From JANMZO01 sp963763135 (lineage in GTDB: Bacteria > Actinomycetota > Acidimicrobiia > Acidimicrobiales > JANYDT01): a DNA stretch of 64,000 bases. The translations under genes were made by a program, and so were the position numbers. The notes under the pieces are model-generated. The model saw only the letters and a program-made list of their open reading frames with translations. It ran no database searches and had not been told where the DNA came from. Of the stretch, positions 52,074-61,629 are shown one piece after another. Within the stretch, counting starts at the first letter, position 1. Each line of letters begins with the position of its first letter. Location of the stretch: contig CAVXNJ010000002.1 of NCBI GenBank assembly GCA_963763135.1, positions 509,904 through 573,903 on the forward strand, given 5' to 3'.

Positions 52074-54414
52074 AGGGCACGCTCACGAACGATGCGGGCG
52101 ACGTCCAGATGCCGTACCGTCCGCCAGACGGGGAGTTGCGCAACGAACGCTGCGACGAGCATCCCAACGACAACAAAGCCGTAGGTGACGGGCTGCATAC
52201 GCAGCGTCCACCGGTAGCCCTCGGTTTCGTAGTTCGACATGAACCAGCGAGCCACCATTGTGCCTGCGGCAAGGCCGACGGGGATGCCTGCGAACGTGAG
52301 CAGGAGGTTCTCGGCGGCGACCATCCGTCCGAGTGTCCGGCGCGGCAACCCAGCGGCGTGAAGAGTTCCGAGCTCCACGGAGCGCTCGGCAACGTTGGCG
52401 GACATCGCGTTGAACAACAGCGCAGCGGACATGACGACCGCAAAGGCAAGCATCACACCGACGAGAACGTCCATGATGGCGAAGGCGTCGCGCATCGTCG
52501 CATCGGCGGCTGCGGTGTCGAGGTACGCGGCAGCACCCGCAAGAGCTCCGAGGCGGTGCGCGGCGGTCTCCCGATCAGCTGTCGGCAGAAGTTGCACGAG
52601 GGCACCAGTGGGATCACTTCGGCCGACGACCTGTTCGAGGCGGGCTACGGACAAGTAGCCGACAGCGGCCATGGGCTCGTCGACGAACCCTGCAACAGGT
52701 TCGTGGAACCGGGTCCCGTCGGCGAGGGTAACCGTCACTGGATCGCCAACGCGAAGGTGGAGAATGTTCCTGACTCCAACGCCGAGCAAGAGCCCGCCGT
52801 GGTCGGAAAGCGAGAGTCGGTCACCGTTCAGAGCGAAGAATCTGTGCAGCCTCGTGTCTGCGGGCAAGCCCCACAAGAGGGTGTCGTGACGATACTCTCC
52901 GGCCGTCAAGCTGACCTCGGCGCGGGTAAACGGCTCGACCGCAGCAACCGCGCTATCACTACGTGCCGCGGCGGCGAGAGCGGCTCCTTGGCGGGGGTTG
53001 GCATAGAGCTGTCCATCGGATTGATCGATCATGCCGTATTGGCGGTCGACGACGCTCGAGACCGTGTCGCGCAGGCCCGCGAACACGATGACGAGGCTAA
53101 GCGCGACTGCGACACCAGCGACGGTGAAACCGCCGCGTCGCGGGTTCCGGCTCAGGCTGCGCAGAACCATACGCCATCGTGCCGGGAGGTGTTTTAGCGG
53201 GGGGATGACTCGCTCGAGGATCGACTGGGTGCCATGGCCAGCGGGTGCAACGCGCATAGCCTCGGCAGGCGTGACGCGTGCCGCATCCCGGGCCGGGCCC
53301 CACGCGGCAAGCCCCGACGCGGCGATCCCGGCAACAGACGCTACGACGAGCGACGCCGGATGAAGCGACACGACATGAAGCGGCAACCCGAGCACGCGTT
53401 TGTGTATTGCGTGGTGATCCACGCGCCGAGTGCGTAGCCGCCGGCCAAGCCGAACGGAACCGCGGAGAACCCAGCGAGAAGACCGAAGCTCAGGTAGTGG
53501 TGGCGCAGCGTCGCCGGGGCGATGCCGTTCGCGGTGAGCGTACCGATCACGGCCCGCTGCGACTGTACGAGACGCGACAACACGATGAACGCGCCGAGCA
53601 TGCCGGCCACCAGGAACAGGACCGGAAGGAGGTTGGCGAACTGCCCGAAGGTGCGTACGTCTTGGTCGAGCGCCACATAGGACGGCTGGTCGTTACGGGC
53701 CGTCACCACGAGCTCGTGAGAGCGGGCAAGGTCGATGGCGGCATCTGTAAGCATGCTGGCGCTGCCTCGGTCGCTCGCGAACACGACGAGCTGGCGTTTG
53801 GCGTCACCGGTGAGATTTCGCATGACCGACTCGGGCGCGAATACAACACCGAACTGATCAGCGCTGGTCATTACCTCCTGCTGGGAGCGCGCCGGCCAGA
53901 AGTACTCGGTCGACAGCCCGGTGCCCGAGACCCGCACCAGTTTCCATCCTGATTCGCCGAACAGCTCCAACGTGTCGCCCGGCCGGAGCCCAAAGTGGTT
54001 GGCGAGGTGTTGTTCGACGAGGACTTCGCCCGTGCCTGGTAAGTGTCCTGCGCGAACAGCGAGCCGGGCGACGTCGGGTTGCGCTCCGTCCGGGACACTC
54101 ACCACACGCCCAAGCAGCGTGTGCTTCCCGATGCGGACGCCAACATCAGCCTGAGCCCGGCTGGTCACCAGCGGGTCGCCGGGCAGTTTGGCGGCGTCGC
54201 CGATCAATGACCCAGCGACCGGGCCGGTGAGTACGACATCGGGGAGCCGCAAGGTTACATACGCACGGTCGAACGAGTCCTTAAGGTTGCGGTAGGCGTC
54301 GGACGCTGCAACGTACACCGCGATACCCATCGCGATCACCACGATTACCGCGCCGAACTGGCCACGTTGTCGCCAAACGTCACGGCGCAGCTTGCGACCT
54401 AGCACTCGACTCAC
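52070..54414 (-). pseudogene. FtsX/MacB-type ABC permease split by a frameshift
   Basis: Two frames form one permease of about 780 residues with two FtsX repeats. Frame 1 (54414 down to about 53395) covers the N-terminal span, a large outer domain, and spans up to AGGYALGAWITTQYTNA. Frame 2 (about 53395 down to 52070) resumes with LGLPLHVVSLHPASLVVASV and carries the second outer domain and last three spans. Reading through needs loss of two bases (or gain of one) near 53391-53400. Overlaps at both outer ends (with the ATPase gene 54411-54414 and the P-type ATPase at 52070-52073) show it belongs to a tight operon. Either a real mutation or an assembly indel; two separate half-permeases are less likely. 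Confidence 0.85.
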
Positions 54415-55199
54415 CAGTCCAACTCCTCGGCCTCGACCGGCGCGGCCACTTCCTCCGCGCTAGCGATCCGCCCCGAGCGCAGTCGCACGACCCGGTCGGC
54501 CATTCGGGCGATCGCCGAGTTGTGGGTCACCAAAAGCACCGTGTGATGTCCTTCGCGGGCCAGGTCTCGCAGCACGGCCAGAACCTGTCGACCGGTCTCG
54601 AGGTCGAGGCTGCCAGTCGGCTCATCACACAGCAGCAACGGTGGCTCTTTCACCAGAGCCCGAGCGATCGCGACCCGCTGTTGCTGACCACCGGACATTT
54701 CGCCGGGGAACCGCTCCGTTACGTCGCCGAGACCGACCCGCTCCAGCGCATTGCGGCTGCGTTGCTCGGCGTTCGGGCCGGTTGCCTCCGCGAGGAGCTG
54801 AACGTTCTCCAGGGCGGTGAGCGTCGGCACCAAGTTGAAGAATTGGAACACGAACCCGACTCGGTCTCGGCGGTACGTGGTGAGTTCCTCGCCGCGAAGT
54901 GCCGCAACGTCGGTGCCTGCGATGGTCACCGTGCCGGATGTAGCCATCTCGATCCCGCCCACCAGGTTGAGCAACGTTGTCTTCCCCGAGCCCGACGGAC
55001 CTAGGAGCACCACGAGCTCTCCCGGCGGTACCTCTAGGTCAACGTCGCGCAGCGCGTCGACGGCAGACGGACCATGGCCATAGCGTTTCCCGACGCCGTG
55101 CAGTGCGACGGCGGGGAAGCCGGACCGGGCGGCATCGTCGGCCGCTGCGGCCAGATCGACAACCCGATTACGGTGACGGAGGACGCTCATCAACGTCAC
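54411..55199 (-). CDS. LolD/MacB-type ABC ATPase
   Basis: The 262-residue ATPase has Walker [16 protein letters not shown]-loop [18 protein letters not shown] (a LolD/MacB landmark), signature [15 protein letters not shown], Walker [17 protein letters not shown] and VTHNSAIA. It pairs with the permease that starts in its stop codon. Such pairs act as mechanotransmission machines or exporters on lipids or lipoproteins. The first 25 residues are an extra extension before the core. Confidence 0.92.
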   Translation of the reverse strand: MTLMSVLRHRNRVVDLAAAADDAARSGFPAVALHGVGKRYGHGPSAVDALRDVDLEVPPGELVVLLGPSGSGKTTLLNLVGGIEMATSGTVTIAGTDVAALRGEELTTYRRDRVGFVFQFFNLVPTLTALENVQLLAEATGPNAEQRSRNALERVGLGDVTERFPGEMSGGQQQRVAIARALVKEPPLLLCDEPTGSLDLETGRQVLAVLRDLAREGHHTVLLVTHNSAIARMADRVVRLRSGRIASAEEVAAPVEAEELDW

Positions 55200-55283
55200 C
55201 TCCCAGAACCGGAACCAGCGTGCGCCAACGAGCCGCCAGCTCGGGGGACGCAGGGATCCACTCGATCACCTCAGACTTAGGTG

Positions 55284-56291
55284 TCATCGTTGCCTCGGTT
55301 CGTCCCACCAAGCCAGCACACGCAAGGCACGCAATGTCGCCCAGCGGCTCGCCCCACGCTCCTCAAGGGCGAACCAGTACCGCCCCGGGTACGGTCGATA
55401 CCTCGGCCACGTACCGTCAGCTCGTTGCGCCCGACGGACCTCATCGATGGCTTCATCGAGACGACTGTCTCGCTCGGCGTCGGCGGTGCGGAAATGCTCC
55501 AGACCGCGCATGATGTCGAAGTGCCACTGCGGGGGGAACGGGAACCGGGCGAATGCTGGGTCGACTGCCGCCCCGCTCCGATGCGACCGGTAGAGCCGGT
55601 GGTCTAGGAAGAACTGCTGGCCCGCTGTCATCGCTGCTGCGACCGGAACCGATCCACCCCACTGTTTGTAGGCGGACAGCGCCTCCAAGACTGTGATCGA
55701 CGTGTGGAACGACCCGTGCGTCGAGCCACGGCGAATGGATTCACAGTTCCATCCGCCATCCGCGAGTTGCTGGCCAACCAACCAGTCCACGGTCGAGTCC
55801 ACACGGGGGTCGTCGTGGCCGAATGCCGCGGCCAACAGCACCAGCATGCCGGTGATGCATGTCTCGGGTTCCCGGACCGACTTGGCCAGGTTCAGTCCGT
55901 CGCCGTAGAAGAGCGCATGATTCCACAGCTGGCGGCACCCGGCGAGAGCCCGATCGTCGCCCCGTGCGAGACCGAGACGTTCGAGCAGCAGCAGGGTGTA
56001 GGTCGTCGAGGTCCATTTCGGGCTGTACAGGGCACCCGCCCAGCACCCATTCGGGTCCTGCGTGGCCAAGAGCTGTGCACCCCAGCCTTCGGTAGCCACA
56101 CGGGCACGCTCGGCCGCCACACGCTCCTGCGGCATGCCTAGCAGGTCAGCCATCGTCTGCCATCGCAGCGCCGGATCACCGGCCAACAACCACTCGATGA
56201 TCACGTTCTCGCCAGGGTCGTTGCCGACATTGACAAACGGGCGCGCCAAGCCAACTGGACGCTGTCGAACCGGTGCAGGCGACATCGTCAT
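55284..56291 (-). CDS. Squalene/hopene-cyclase-like (prenyltransferase repeat) protein
   Basis: The 335-residue protein has an alpha/alpha-toroid pattern: LLATQDPNGCWAGALYSPKW, LLERLGL, VDWLVGQQLADGGWNCES, HTSITVLEALSAYKQW, AQRADGTWPRYR and RWATLRALRVLAWW. These resemble the QW repeats of terpene cyclases and prenyltransferase beta subunits. It is half the length of a true cyclase and lacks the DxDD motif, so cyclisation is doubtful. Its start overlaps the small upstream membrane gene. Function is unknown; the partner genes suggest an envelope process. Confidence 0.78.
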   Translation of the reverse strand: MTMSPAPVRQRPVGLARPFVNVGNDPGENVIIEWLLAGDPALRWQTMADLLGMPQERVAAERARVATEGWGAQLLATQDPNGCWAGALYSPKWTSTTYTLLLLERLGLARGDDRALAGCRQLWNHALFYGDGLNLAKSVREPETCITGMLVLLAAAFGHDDPRVDSTVDWLVGQQLADGGWNCESIRRGSTHGSFHTSITVLEALSAYKQWGGSVPVAAAMTAGQQFFLDHRLYRSHRSGAAVDPAFARFPFPPQWHFDIMRGLEHFRTADAERDSRLDEAIDEVRRAQRADGTWPRYRPYPGRYWFALEERGASRWATLRALRVLAWWDEPRQR

Positions 56292-56503
56292 CCGCGCACC
56301 TTGTCGGACCCTGGAGGCGGGTAGCCACTACCCGGGGGGAGCGCACGGACAAGTAGCGCATCCGTGCCCGCGGCACCGGCGATCAACACCAGCAAATTCG
56401 CGACGAACACAGACCCGTTGATGCCCTTGAGCACGACCGCATCGGCCAGCATTGCAACGGCCCACACGACGGCGTTCCACATCCTCACACGTTGACGCGA
56501 CAT
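56288..56503 (-). CDS. Small membrane protein heading the cyclase-like/ABC operon
   Basis: The 71-residue protein starts at ATG 56503 after a strong AAGGAGGGAG. It has two hydrophobic stretches (MWNAVVWAVAMLADAVVL and VFVANLLVLIAGAAGTDALLV) and a Pro/Gly-rich tail. The stop overlaps the next ATG. I do not recognise a family. The longer frame to 56596 lacks the ribosome site. Confidence 0.65.
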   Translation of the reverse strand: MSRQRVRMWNAVVWAVAMLADAVVLKGINGSVFVANLLVLIAGAAGTDALLVRALPPGSGYPPPGSDKVRG

Positions 56504-57014
56504 CACTCCCTCCTTAACGGCCAGCATGCGCCCCATCGTGCAGCACAGACCAGAGTCGAACGTCCCGTGCCGAGACCGCACGCAACGCAGAGTCAAACTC
56601 CCGTTGGTCTGCTGGTCGCTCGTTTCCTTTCTGTAGGGGTTAGGTGCCCCTTCGTGACGCCGTTGTGGCCTGGCGTGGGTTTCACGTTTGAACTCGGCCG
56701 AATATGATACTAAGTACGCGTATTATCAAGCAGGTGAGACATTGGGACTGAACTGCCGTTGTCGCGCAGCGTCAGACCTTTGGCGGACCGCTGACGGGCT
56801 ACTGTTCGCAATTGCGTGTCCTTCGGGACCCAGCATCTCGGATGCAACAGATTGAAAGCGTCGCGCCAGTCGACGGGTACCGGCGCGACGCCATCAATAC
56901 ATTGCAGTCGACCGTACCCAGCGTATTCAAGACCGCGGTTGTGCTGCCCGCACCTTGAGGTTGCAGTCTCTCACTGAGGTTTCGTCGGCGCAGTATTGAA
57001 GCAGTGGTGCCTGT
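56504..57014. other. Intergenic, probable operon promoter, otherwise empty
   Basis: The 511 bases contain an AT-rich island (about 56698-56733, with CTAAGTACGCGTATTA) upstream of the minus-strand operon. I see no gene and no clear repeat in the remainder. Confidence 0.5.
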
Positions 57015-57245
57015 TCAAGGCTCGATGAAGATGCACTCCCCGGGGCATTGTTCGGCGGCGTCGATGACGTCGTCAAGTCGATGGTCTGCGATTGAAGCGG
57101 GCGATGCGCTGCCACCTGGTTCACTCGCAATTTCGTTGCCGATTCGGACGTACGAGAGCCCGTCCACCATGGCGAACACGTCGGGGCAGAGCTCGGTACA
57201 TAACGCGTCGCCGGTGCAAAGGTCTTGATCGACCCACACGTCCAT
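57015..57245 (-). CDS. Small ferredoxin (3Fe-4S/4Fe-4S type)
   Basis: The 76-residue ferredoxin has Cys in DLCTGDALCTELCPDVF and a final CPGECIFIEP. The order C-x5-C-x3-C-P...C-P is that of the small ferredoxins that often serve cytochromes P450 in actinobacteria. ATG 57245 (MDVWVDQDLC) has CGAGGATC upstream; a start at 57281 or further is possible. No P450 is nearby, so its partner is unknown (the flavoprotein at 41054 is far away). Confidence 0.85.
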   Translation of the reverse strand: MDVWVDQDLCTGDALCTELCPDVFAMVDGLSYVRIGNEIASEPGGSASPASIADHRLDDVIDAAEQCPGECIFIEP

Positions 57246-57324
57246 CTGATCCTCGATTCGTAGGAAACTTGCGCTTTTCATTGACAAGTTTGGAATGGTG
57301 AGTCCTAAAAGCAATCTAACCAAC

Positions 57325-57874
57325 CAGAATATTTGAGGATTTCCCTACGAGTCTGTCGCGAAGATCGATGGCTACGTTGCACATCGAACGGTTCAGGGCT
57401 TCGTGCTCGAGTTGCGCCGGTTGTCCGTTGGCGCGAACCTCAATCCCGCCAACACCACCTTCCTCGGTGGCCTCGTCAACTGGTACAAAACCGGACTCAT
57501 CGTCTCCTACACCGGTACGACCGACCCGCCGGCGTCGCCGCACCTACCCCGTGACCATCACCACAACCGGTGCCGCCGACACAATCGTAAGCGCGCAGAC
57601 GAATATCGTGATCAACGCAGCACCGCCCACGAGCTACACCGTCAAAGACGAAGGACAGGGCAAGATCACCGCCGTCGACGCGGGCGGCGCCTTCATCATG
57701 ATCGGCACCAAAAAGATCGTGTGGTCACCAGCAACACAGATCATCGTCAACACGCCGAACGGCGAGCTCCATGCTATTGACAACTCCGTGAAGGTTGGCA
57801 TGCGCGCCCAGTGGAAAGGCCTCCGCAACAAGGACACCAACACCGTCCTCGCCACCAAACTCGAAATCAACTGA
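57325..57874 (+). pseudogene. Disrupted secreted-type protein gene
   Basis: One frame reads GANLNPANTTFLGGLVNWYK then TGLIVSYTGTTDPPAS; after about 57530-57545 the sense continues in another frame as YPVTITTTGAADTIVSAQTN, then TSYTVKDEGQGKITAVDAGG and KVGMRAQWKGLRN. Together they look like the C-terminal half of an extracellular protein with a Thr-rich linker and a small beta domain. I find no start or signal peptide. It is probably a truncated, frameshifted remnant. Confidence 0.5.
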
Positions 57875-58029
57875 AACAGCGCACCCGCTCACCGTGCGAC
57901 GTCGCACGGTGAGCGGAGCGTCGTGCTTTCGCAACGCGCTGGTCGCTCGAATGCGCTAGATCGACCCGTTGTGCTGACGCAGTGACCAGTCGTCGAAACG
58001 GTGTGTTCCGCGTGGACATTGCTTTTCAC

Positions 58030-58825
58030 CTACCGGGGTTGTTCGGCGTCACCGTCATCGCACGCAACCAGCACGGAACATGGTGCGGTTCGGGCGACAG
58101 CGCTCGCCGTCGATCCAACGCGGAGGTGTTGGAGACCGGTCAGGCCACGGGTGCCGAGAACAACAAGGTCGGGTGACACTTGTTCGAGGTGATCTTGAAT
58201 TTCGGGTGTGGGTTTGCCTTTGTGAACACGTACCTCGACCGTCGCACCGGCTGCTTCGAGGCGCTGGCGAGCCCCGTGTGTCGCGGCCTCGACGTCGATC
58301 CGGCCGTCGTCGATGGACAATACGGTGACGCTGAGTTGGCCAATCCATGGCAGACGAGTCAAAGCGTCGATGGCCTTGTCGACATGACGGGAGGCGTCCG
58401 CGCAAACGACCGCCGATTTCATCGGACGACCATGGCGGACAATAAGCAATGGTGCCGGAGGATGGTTTAGGAGCCAATCGGCGGTGCTTCCGAGATGGAG
58501 GGACTTGAGGAGTCCCGGGCCAGCGCGGGCCAATGACGAGCAGATCACAATCGACCATTAGCACTATCCGCGGGTCGCTTCTTGCGGTCAGATGCTTCAC
58601 TTCGGCGAACTCAGCTTCGGCGAAAGCGTGACGTGGTTGTGGTGGGTTCCACTCGTGGAGGTACGTTTCCTCTGGGGGGAGTGGGGGACCCAGTGTTTCG
58701 ACCATATGCGCGGATATGACTTTGAGATGCCATTCGGGCCAACGGTGATTGTTGATTGCGAGCCACGCAATGTCGGCTCCGGGAGAACCATCATCGCCGA
58801 AGGCCAGGATCGGGGAACGGGTCAT
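58030..58825 (-). pseudogene. Tandem universal stress protein split by a one-base frameshift
   Basis: Frame 1 begins at ATG 58825 (MTRSPILAFGDDGSPGADIA) and runs to DCDLLVIGPR. Frame 2 continues as GPGLLKSLHLGSTADWLLNH, PPAPLLIVRHG, then a second UspA domain with VVCADASRHVDKAIDAL and LVVLGTRGLTG...GSTASAVARTAPCSVLV. Dropping the A at 58522 (T on the coding strand) restores one 264-residue protein with both domains and the ATP-binding G-x2-G-x9-G-S/T motif in domain 2. It is likely an intact gene in the recent past. Confidence 0.85.
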
Positions 58826-58969
58826 CGTGTGCCTCTTCACATGTGTCGATGTGCATCTCAAGTACAACAACAACAGTGTGTGGCTCCTGAGGTCTGCAGG
58901 TAACCGGGCGAAGGTCCTGTTCCGTTCGGTCTCCTGCCTGTTCGACGCCTTTCGAACACCCCCTCTCCG

Positions 58970-59239
58970 CTAGTGCATCGACGACGCAGTTGGTCGTGGG
59001 CTCTCCTTCTCTTGGCGCGGGCGCCACTGTTGCGTGAACCGTCCGCCAAGCTCGAGCAGCGGATACGCGACCACGACGAGAACGATTGATACCCCGTGGG
59101 CCCACAGGGCAGTCAGCGGCAGTTCGAACGTCTCGCGGCTCCAAGGAAACGCAAATTCCAGTCCGAACAGAGGTCGTGATTTCGGGTAAGCCGACATCTG
59201 TGTCAGCGCGTCTGCGTCGGTGTCTGCTTTCGGGACCAT
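58970..59239 (-). CDS. Small hypothetical membrane protein
   Basis: The 89-residue ORF has one hydrophobic stretch (LTALWAHGVSIVLVVVAYPL) between polar ends, with FAFPWSRETFELP before it. Start ATG 59239 has a weak GTCGTGAG. It sits between the stress protein and the MgtC-like gene. No family recognised; could be spurious, but the hydrophobic pattern and codon use look real. Confidence 0.5.
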   Translation of the reverse strand: MVPKADTDADALTQMSAYPKSRPLFGLEFAFPWSRETFELPLTALWAHGVSIVLVVVAYPLLELGGRFTQQWRPRQEKESPRPTASSMH

Positions 59240-59505
59240 CTCACGACCACCGATCGGGTGGTGTGTGATCGGGTGGTGTGTGTTCGCAGCAACAGGCGGC
59301 ACGGGCCCAATGACCCCAGCGGGCGTGTCACAAGGTCCATGAGAAACCTACGAACACCTCTGGGTCAATGGAGGTGGTCCCATAACGATTGGTCGTGTGA
59401 AACGCACTGCACGCTCGTCGGTTTGGGCGCCACGGCGGGTCGAGAACGTGACTCGGAAGCGGTGTTCTTGGTGAAGGAGTGCTCCTCATTCTGGTTGGAC
59501 GCGTC

Positions 59506-60753
59506 ATGATCGTTGTCGGCGATTTCCGGGCGTACGCGGTGGCTTTGGCGATTGGTCTTGTTCTTGGGTTTGAACGCGAACATCACGAGTGGCGCGATCA
59601 TGCGCAATCGCCGCCGACCGGCACTCGAACCTTCGCCGTTCTGACGGTTTCCGGGACCATCGCCGCTTCCATCGATTCGGTCGTGGTTGCTGCGGGCGTT
59701 CTCGCCGTAAGTGTCTTGGTCGCCGTTGGGTACATGCGCTCGGACACTGAACACATTGGCCTGACGACTGAAGGGACGGCGCTCGCGGCGTTTCTCCTGG
59801 GGGCCCTCACGTGGCACGACGAGATGCTCGCGATAGGTATTGCTTCGGTTCTCACGCTGGTTCTGGTCAGCAAACAGGGTGTTCGTCGGCTGGTGCGCGA
59901 GGTGGTGACCGAGGCGGAGGTGACCGACGCCGTCCGGTGGTTCGTCCTCGCATTCGTAGTGCTTCCGCTGATGCCCAACAAAGGGTACGGACCTTCGGCG
60001 TCGATCAACCCGGCGCGTATCTGGACGCTTGTGCTGCTGCTTACAGGTGTGGGGTGGTTCGGCTACATAGCGACACGCGTGGTCGGCGAGCGCCGGGGAT
60101 TGCTCGTGGTTGGCGCGACGGGCGGGTTCGTGTCGGGTGCTGCGACGACTCTCGGCTTGGCCCGGATCGCTCGCGCCGATCCAGCGTTGCGGATGTCTGC
60201 TCTCGGTGGTGCGTTGCTGGCGAGCGTGGCGACCTGCTTGCAGTTGGCCGTGCTCACGTGGGTGTCGGTACCGAGGTTCGGACTTACGTTGCTGCCGCCT
60301 ATGGCTGTTGGTTCGGTTCTCTTAGCCGGCACGGCCCTGCTCGTTGATCGGTCGTCGCCCAAGCTGGAAACGAAAAACCCAGAATCTTCTGATCGACGAC
60401 CCTTGGCGCTCAAGGGTTCGCTAATGGCAGCGGCGGTTCTTGGCACCACAATCGCCGTCTCGCGCATTCTTGTGGACCGACTCGGGAACTCGGTCGTCCT
60501 AGCCGTTTCGGCGGCGAGTGGGTTGGCCGATGCTCACGCGGCTTCGCTTTCCGCGGCCGCACTTGTTCGGGACAACGTGATCTCGGCGAAGTCGGGGACC
60601 TGGTTCGTTGGAGTGGCCTTGGCTGCCAACACGTGTACGAAGCTGGTGGCGGCTACGGCGGCCGGAGGCCGATGGTTCGGGGCTCGCTATGCGCTCGGAA
60701 TCGCACCGGCCATGTTGGGTGTCGGAGCAACGATGTGGCTCATGAACCGCTGA
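59506..60753 (+). CDS. MgtC/SapB-DUF4010 membrane protein
   Basis: The 415-residue polytopic membrane protein has an MgtC-like N-terminal half (AVALAIGLVLGFEREHHEW, GTRTFAVLTVSGTIAA, then LTTEGTALAAFLLGAL) and a DUF4010 half (ATGGFVSGAATTLGLARIAR, AASGLADAHAASLSAAALV). About twelve spans are expected. Such proteins are linked to magnesium or general stress survival, without a proved mechanism. The start is unsure: a GAAGGAG at 59473-59479 lies too far from ATG 59506 but fits a rare upstream codon (GTG 59479 overlaps it, ATT 59488 would be well spaced). Confidence 0.83.
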   Translation: MIVVGDFRAYAVALAIGLVLGFEREHHEWRDHAQSPPTGTRTFAVLTVSGTIAASIDSVVVAAGVLAVSVLVAVGYMRSDTEHIGLTTEGTALAAFLLGALTWHDEMLAIGIASVLTLVLVSKQGVRRLVREVVTEAEVTDAVRWFVLAFVVLPLMPNKGYGPSASINPARIWTLVLLLTGVGWFGYIATRVVGERRGLLVVGATGGFVSGAATTLGLARIARADPALRMSALGGALLASVATCLQLAVLTWVSVPRFGLTLLPPMAVGSVLLAGTALLVDRSSPKLETKNPESSDRRPLALKGSLMAAAVLGTTIAVSRILVDRLGNSVVLAVSAASGLADAHAASLSAAALVRDNVISAKSGTWFVGVALAANTCTKLVAATAAGGRWFGARYALGIAPAMLGVGATMWLMNR

Positions 60754-61469
60754 ACTGTCTTACCCGTTGAGCGGAACCGCGGTCCAGGCCGTCTTGCGCT
60801 TTGCTGGGCGTCCGTGCGGAGTATCCCTTTGAGGACAACCTCGAGGAAAACTCGAAACTGCTTGCAGTGTGCCCGTCGAGGTGCTTGCGGACGTGGGCAG
60901 CGGTTCGGCGGTAGTCAATCATGGATGGTCCGGAGGAAGCCGCGGGACTATGGCTTCACCGTCGGGCCGAGCCCGGGGGCGCATGCCGAGTTGTTGGAGC
61001 GTGTAGCCGAGCAGGTAGTTATTGACGCCGTCTGTGATTCTCTTGCGCGAGTCCGTTCGAGGAGCTCGGGTGACACGTCGTTGAGGTCTGTTTCGATCCG
61101 GAGCGCACGATCGCAGACGCTCGTTCGGACTCATCTGCTCGAGCTCCTCAACTGACCAGATCTTCGATGAGCTCAGCTCAACAGGATATTTGTCAGACCT
61201 GTGATCGAGGGTGCACGGCGAAGCTGCGTAAGTGCGACACGCCGGTTCTGCTGGGACTGCACGGTTTGCTCGTTAGGCCTCTCCTGGAGAGTCACCAACG
61301 ATTCGGCGAATTTCGTTCGCGTACTTAGTTGTCGTGCCACTTTCGTGCCACGCTGGATGGAAACGAGGGGCGGTTTGGGGTCGTGGCGGGCGGCGAGTGT
61401 TCGATTGTCGTGTGCTGTGAGCTGCATAAACGCAGGTCAGTAAGTGTGCTTATGACCGCGACCATCGAT
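60754..61469. other. Right end of island segment B, no gene seen
   Basis: About 0.7 kb with only weak ORFs. The distal part holds GTGCCACTTTCGTGCCAC (about 61331-61348) and TAAGTGTGCTTA (61441-61452) just before the att copy. The stretch around 61327-61385 resembles that around 42710-42770. Confidence 0.6.
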
Positions 61470-61512
61470 TTGCCAAGGTGAGGGTCGCGGGTTCAAATCC
61501 CGTCTTCCGCTC
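61470..61512 (+). other. Attachment site copy (exact 43-bp tRNA-Gly 3' half)
   Basis: The sequence is identical to 38547-38589. It lacks the 5' half of the tRNA, so it is not a functional tRNA. A terminator-like hairpin follows immediately, and the integrase gene begins about 120 bases further on, the usual order at an integrated element end. Confidence 0.9.
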
Positions 61513-61518
61513 GGTATG

Positions 61519-61543
61519 GAACCCCCTGTTATGCAGGGGGTTC
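61519..61543 (+). terminator. Terminator after the att copy
   Basis: GAACCCCCTG-TTATG-CAGGGGGTTC is a 10-bp perfect stem followed by TTCTGTTT. It differs from the hairpin after the other att copies and so came in with this segment or belonged to a different tRNA end. Confidence 0.8.
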
Positions 61544-61575
61544 TTCTGTTTCCGGCGGTGAGTGGTGGTTCAGTT

Positions 61576-61606
61576 TTGCCCATCATGCCCATCATCTTGC
61601 CCATCA
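61576..61606. repeat. Three GCCCATCA direct repeats next to att
   Basis: GCCCATCA occurs at 61578, 61587 and 61599, and again at 63814 (with a GCCCAT at 63828) beside the next att copy. Short direct repeats in this position often bind the recombinase arm domain or its directionality factor. Confidence 0.6.
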
Positions 61607-61629
61607 CATCGGTCAAGCGGTCATAGCGG

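Noticed and set aside
60814..61155. 113-residue plus-strand ORF
   Set aside because: Arg/Ser-rich, no family pattern, no ribosome site, and lies in a decayed island end; not supportable as a gene.
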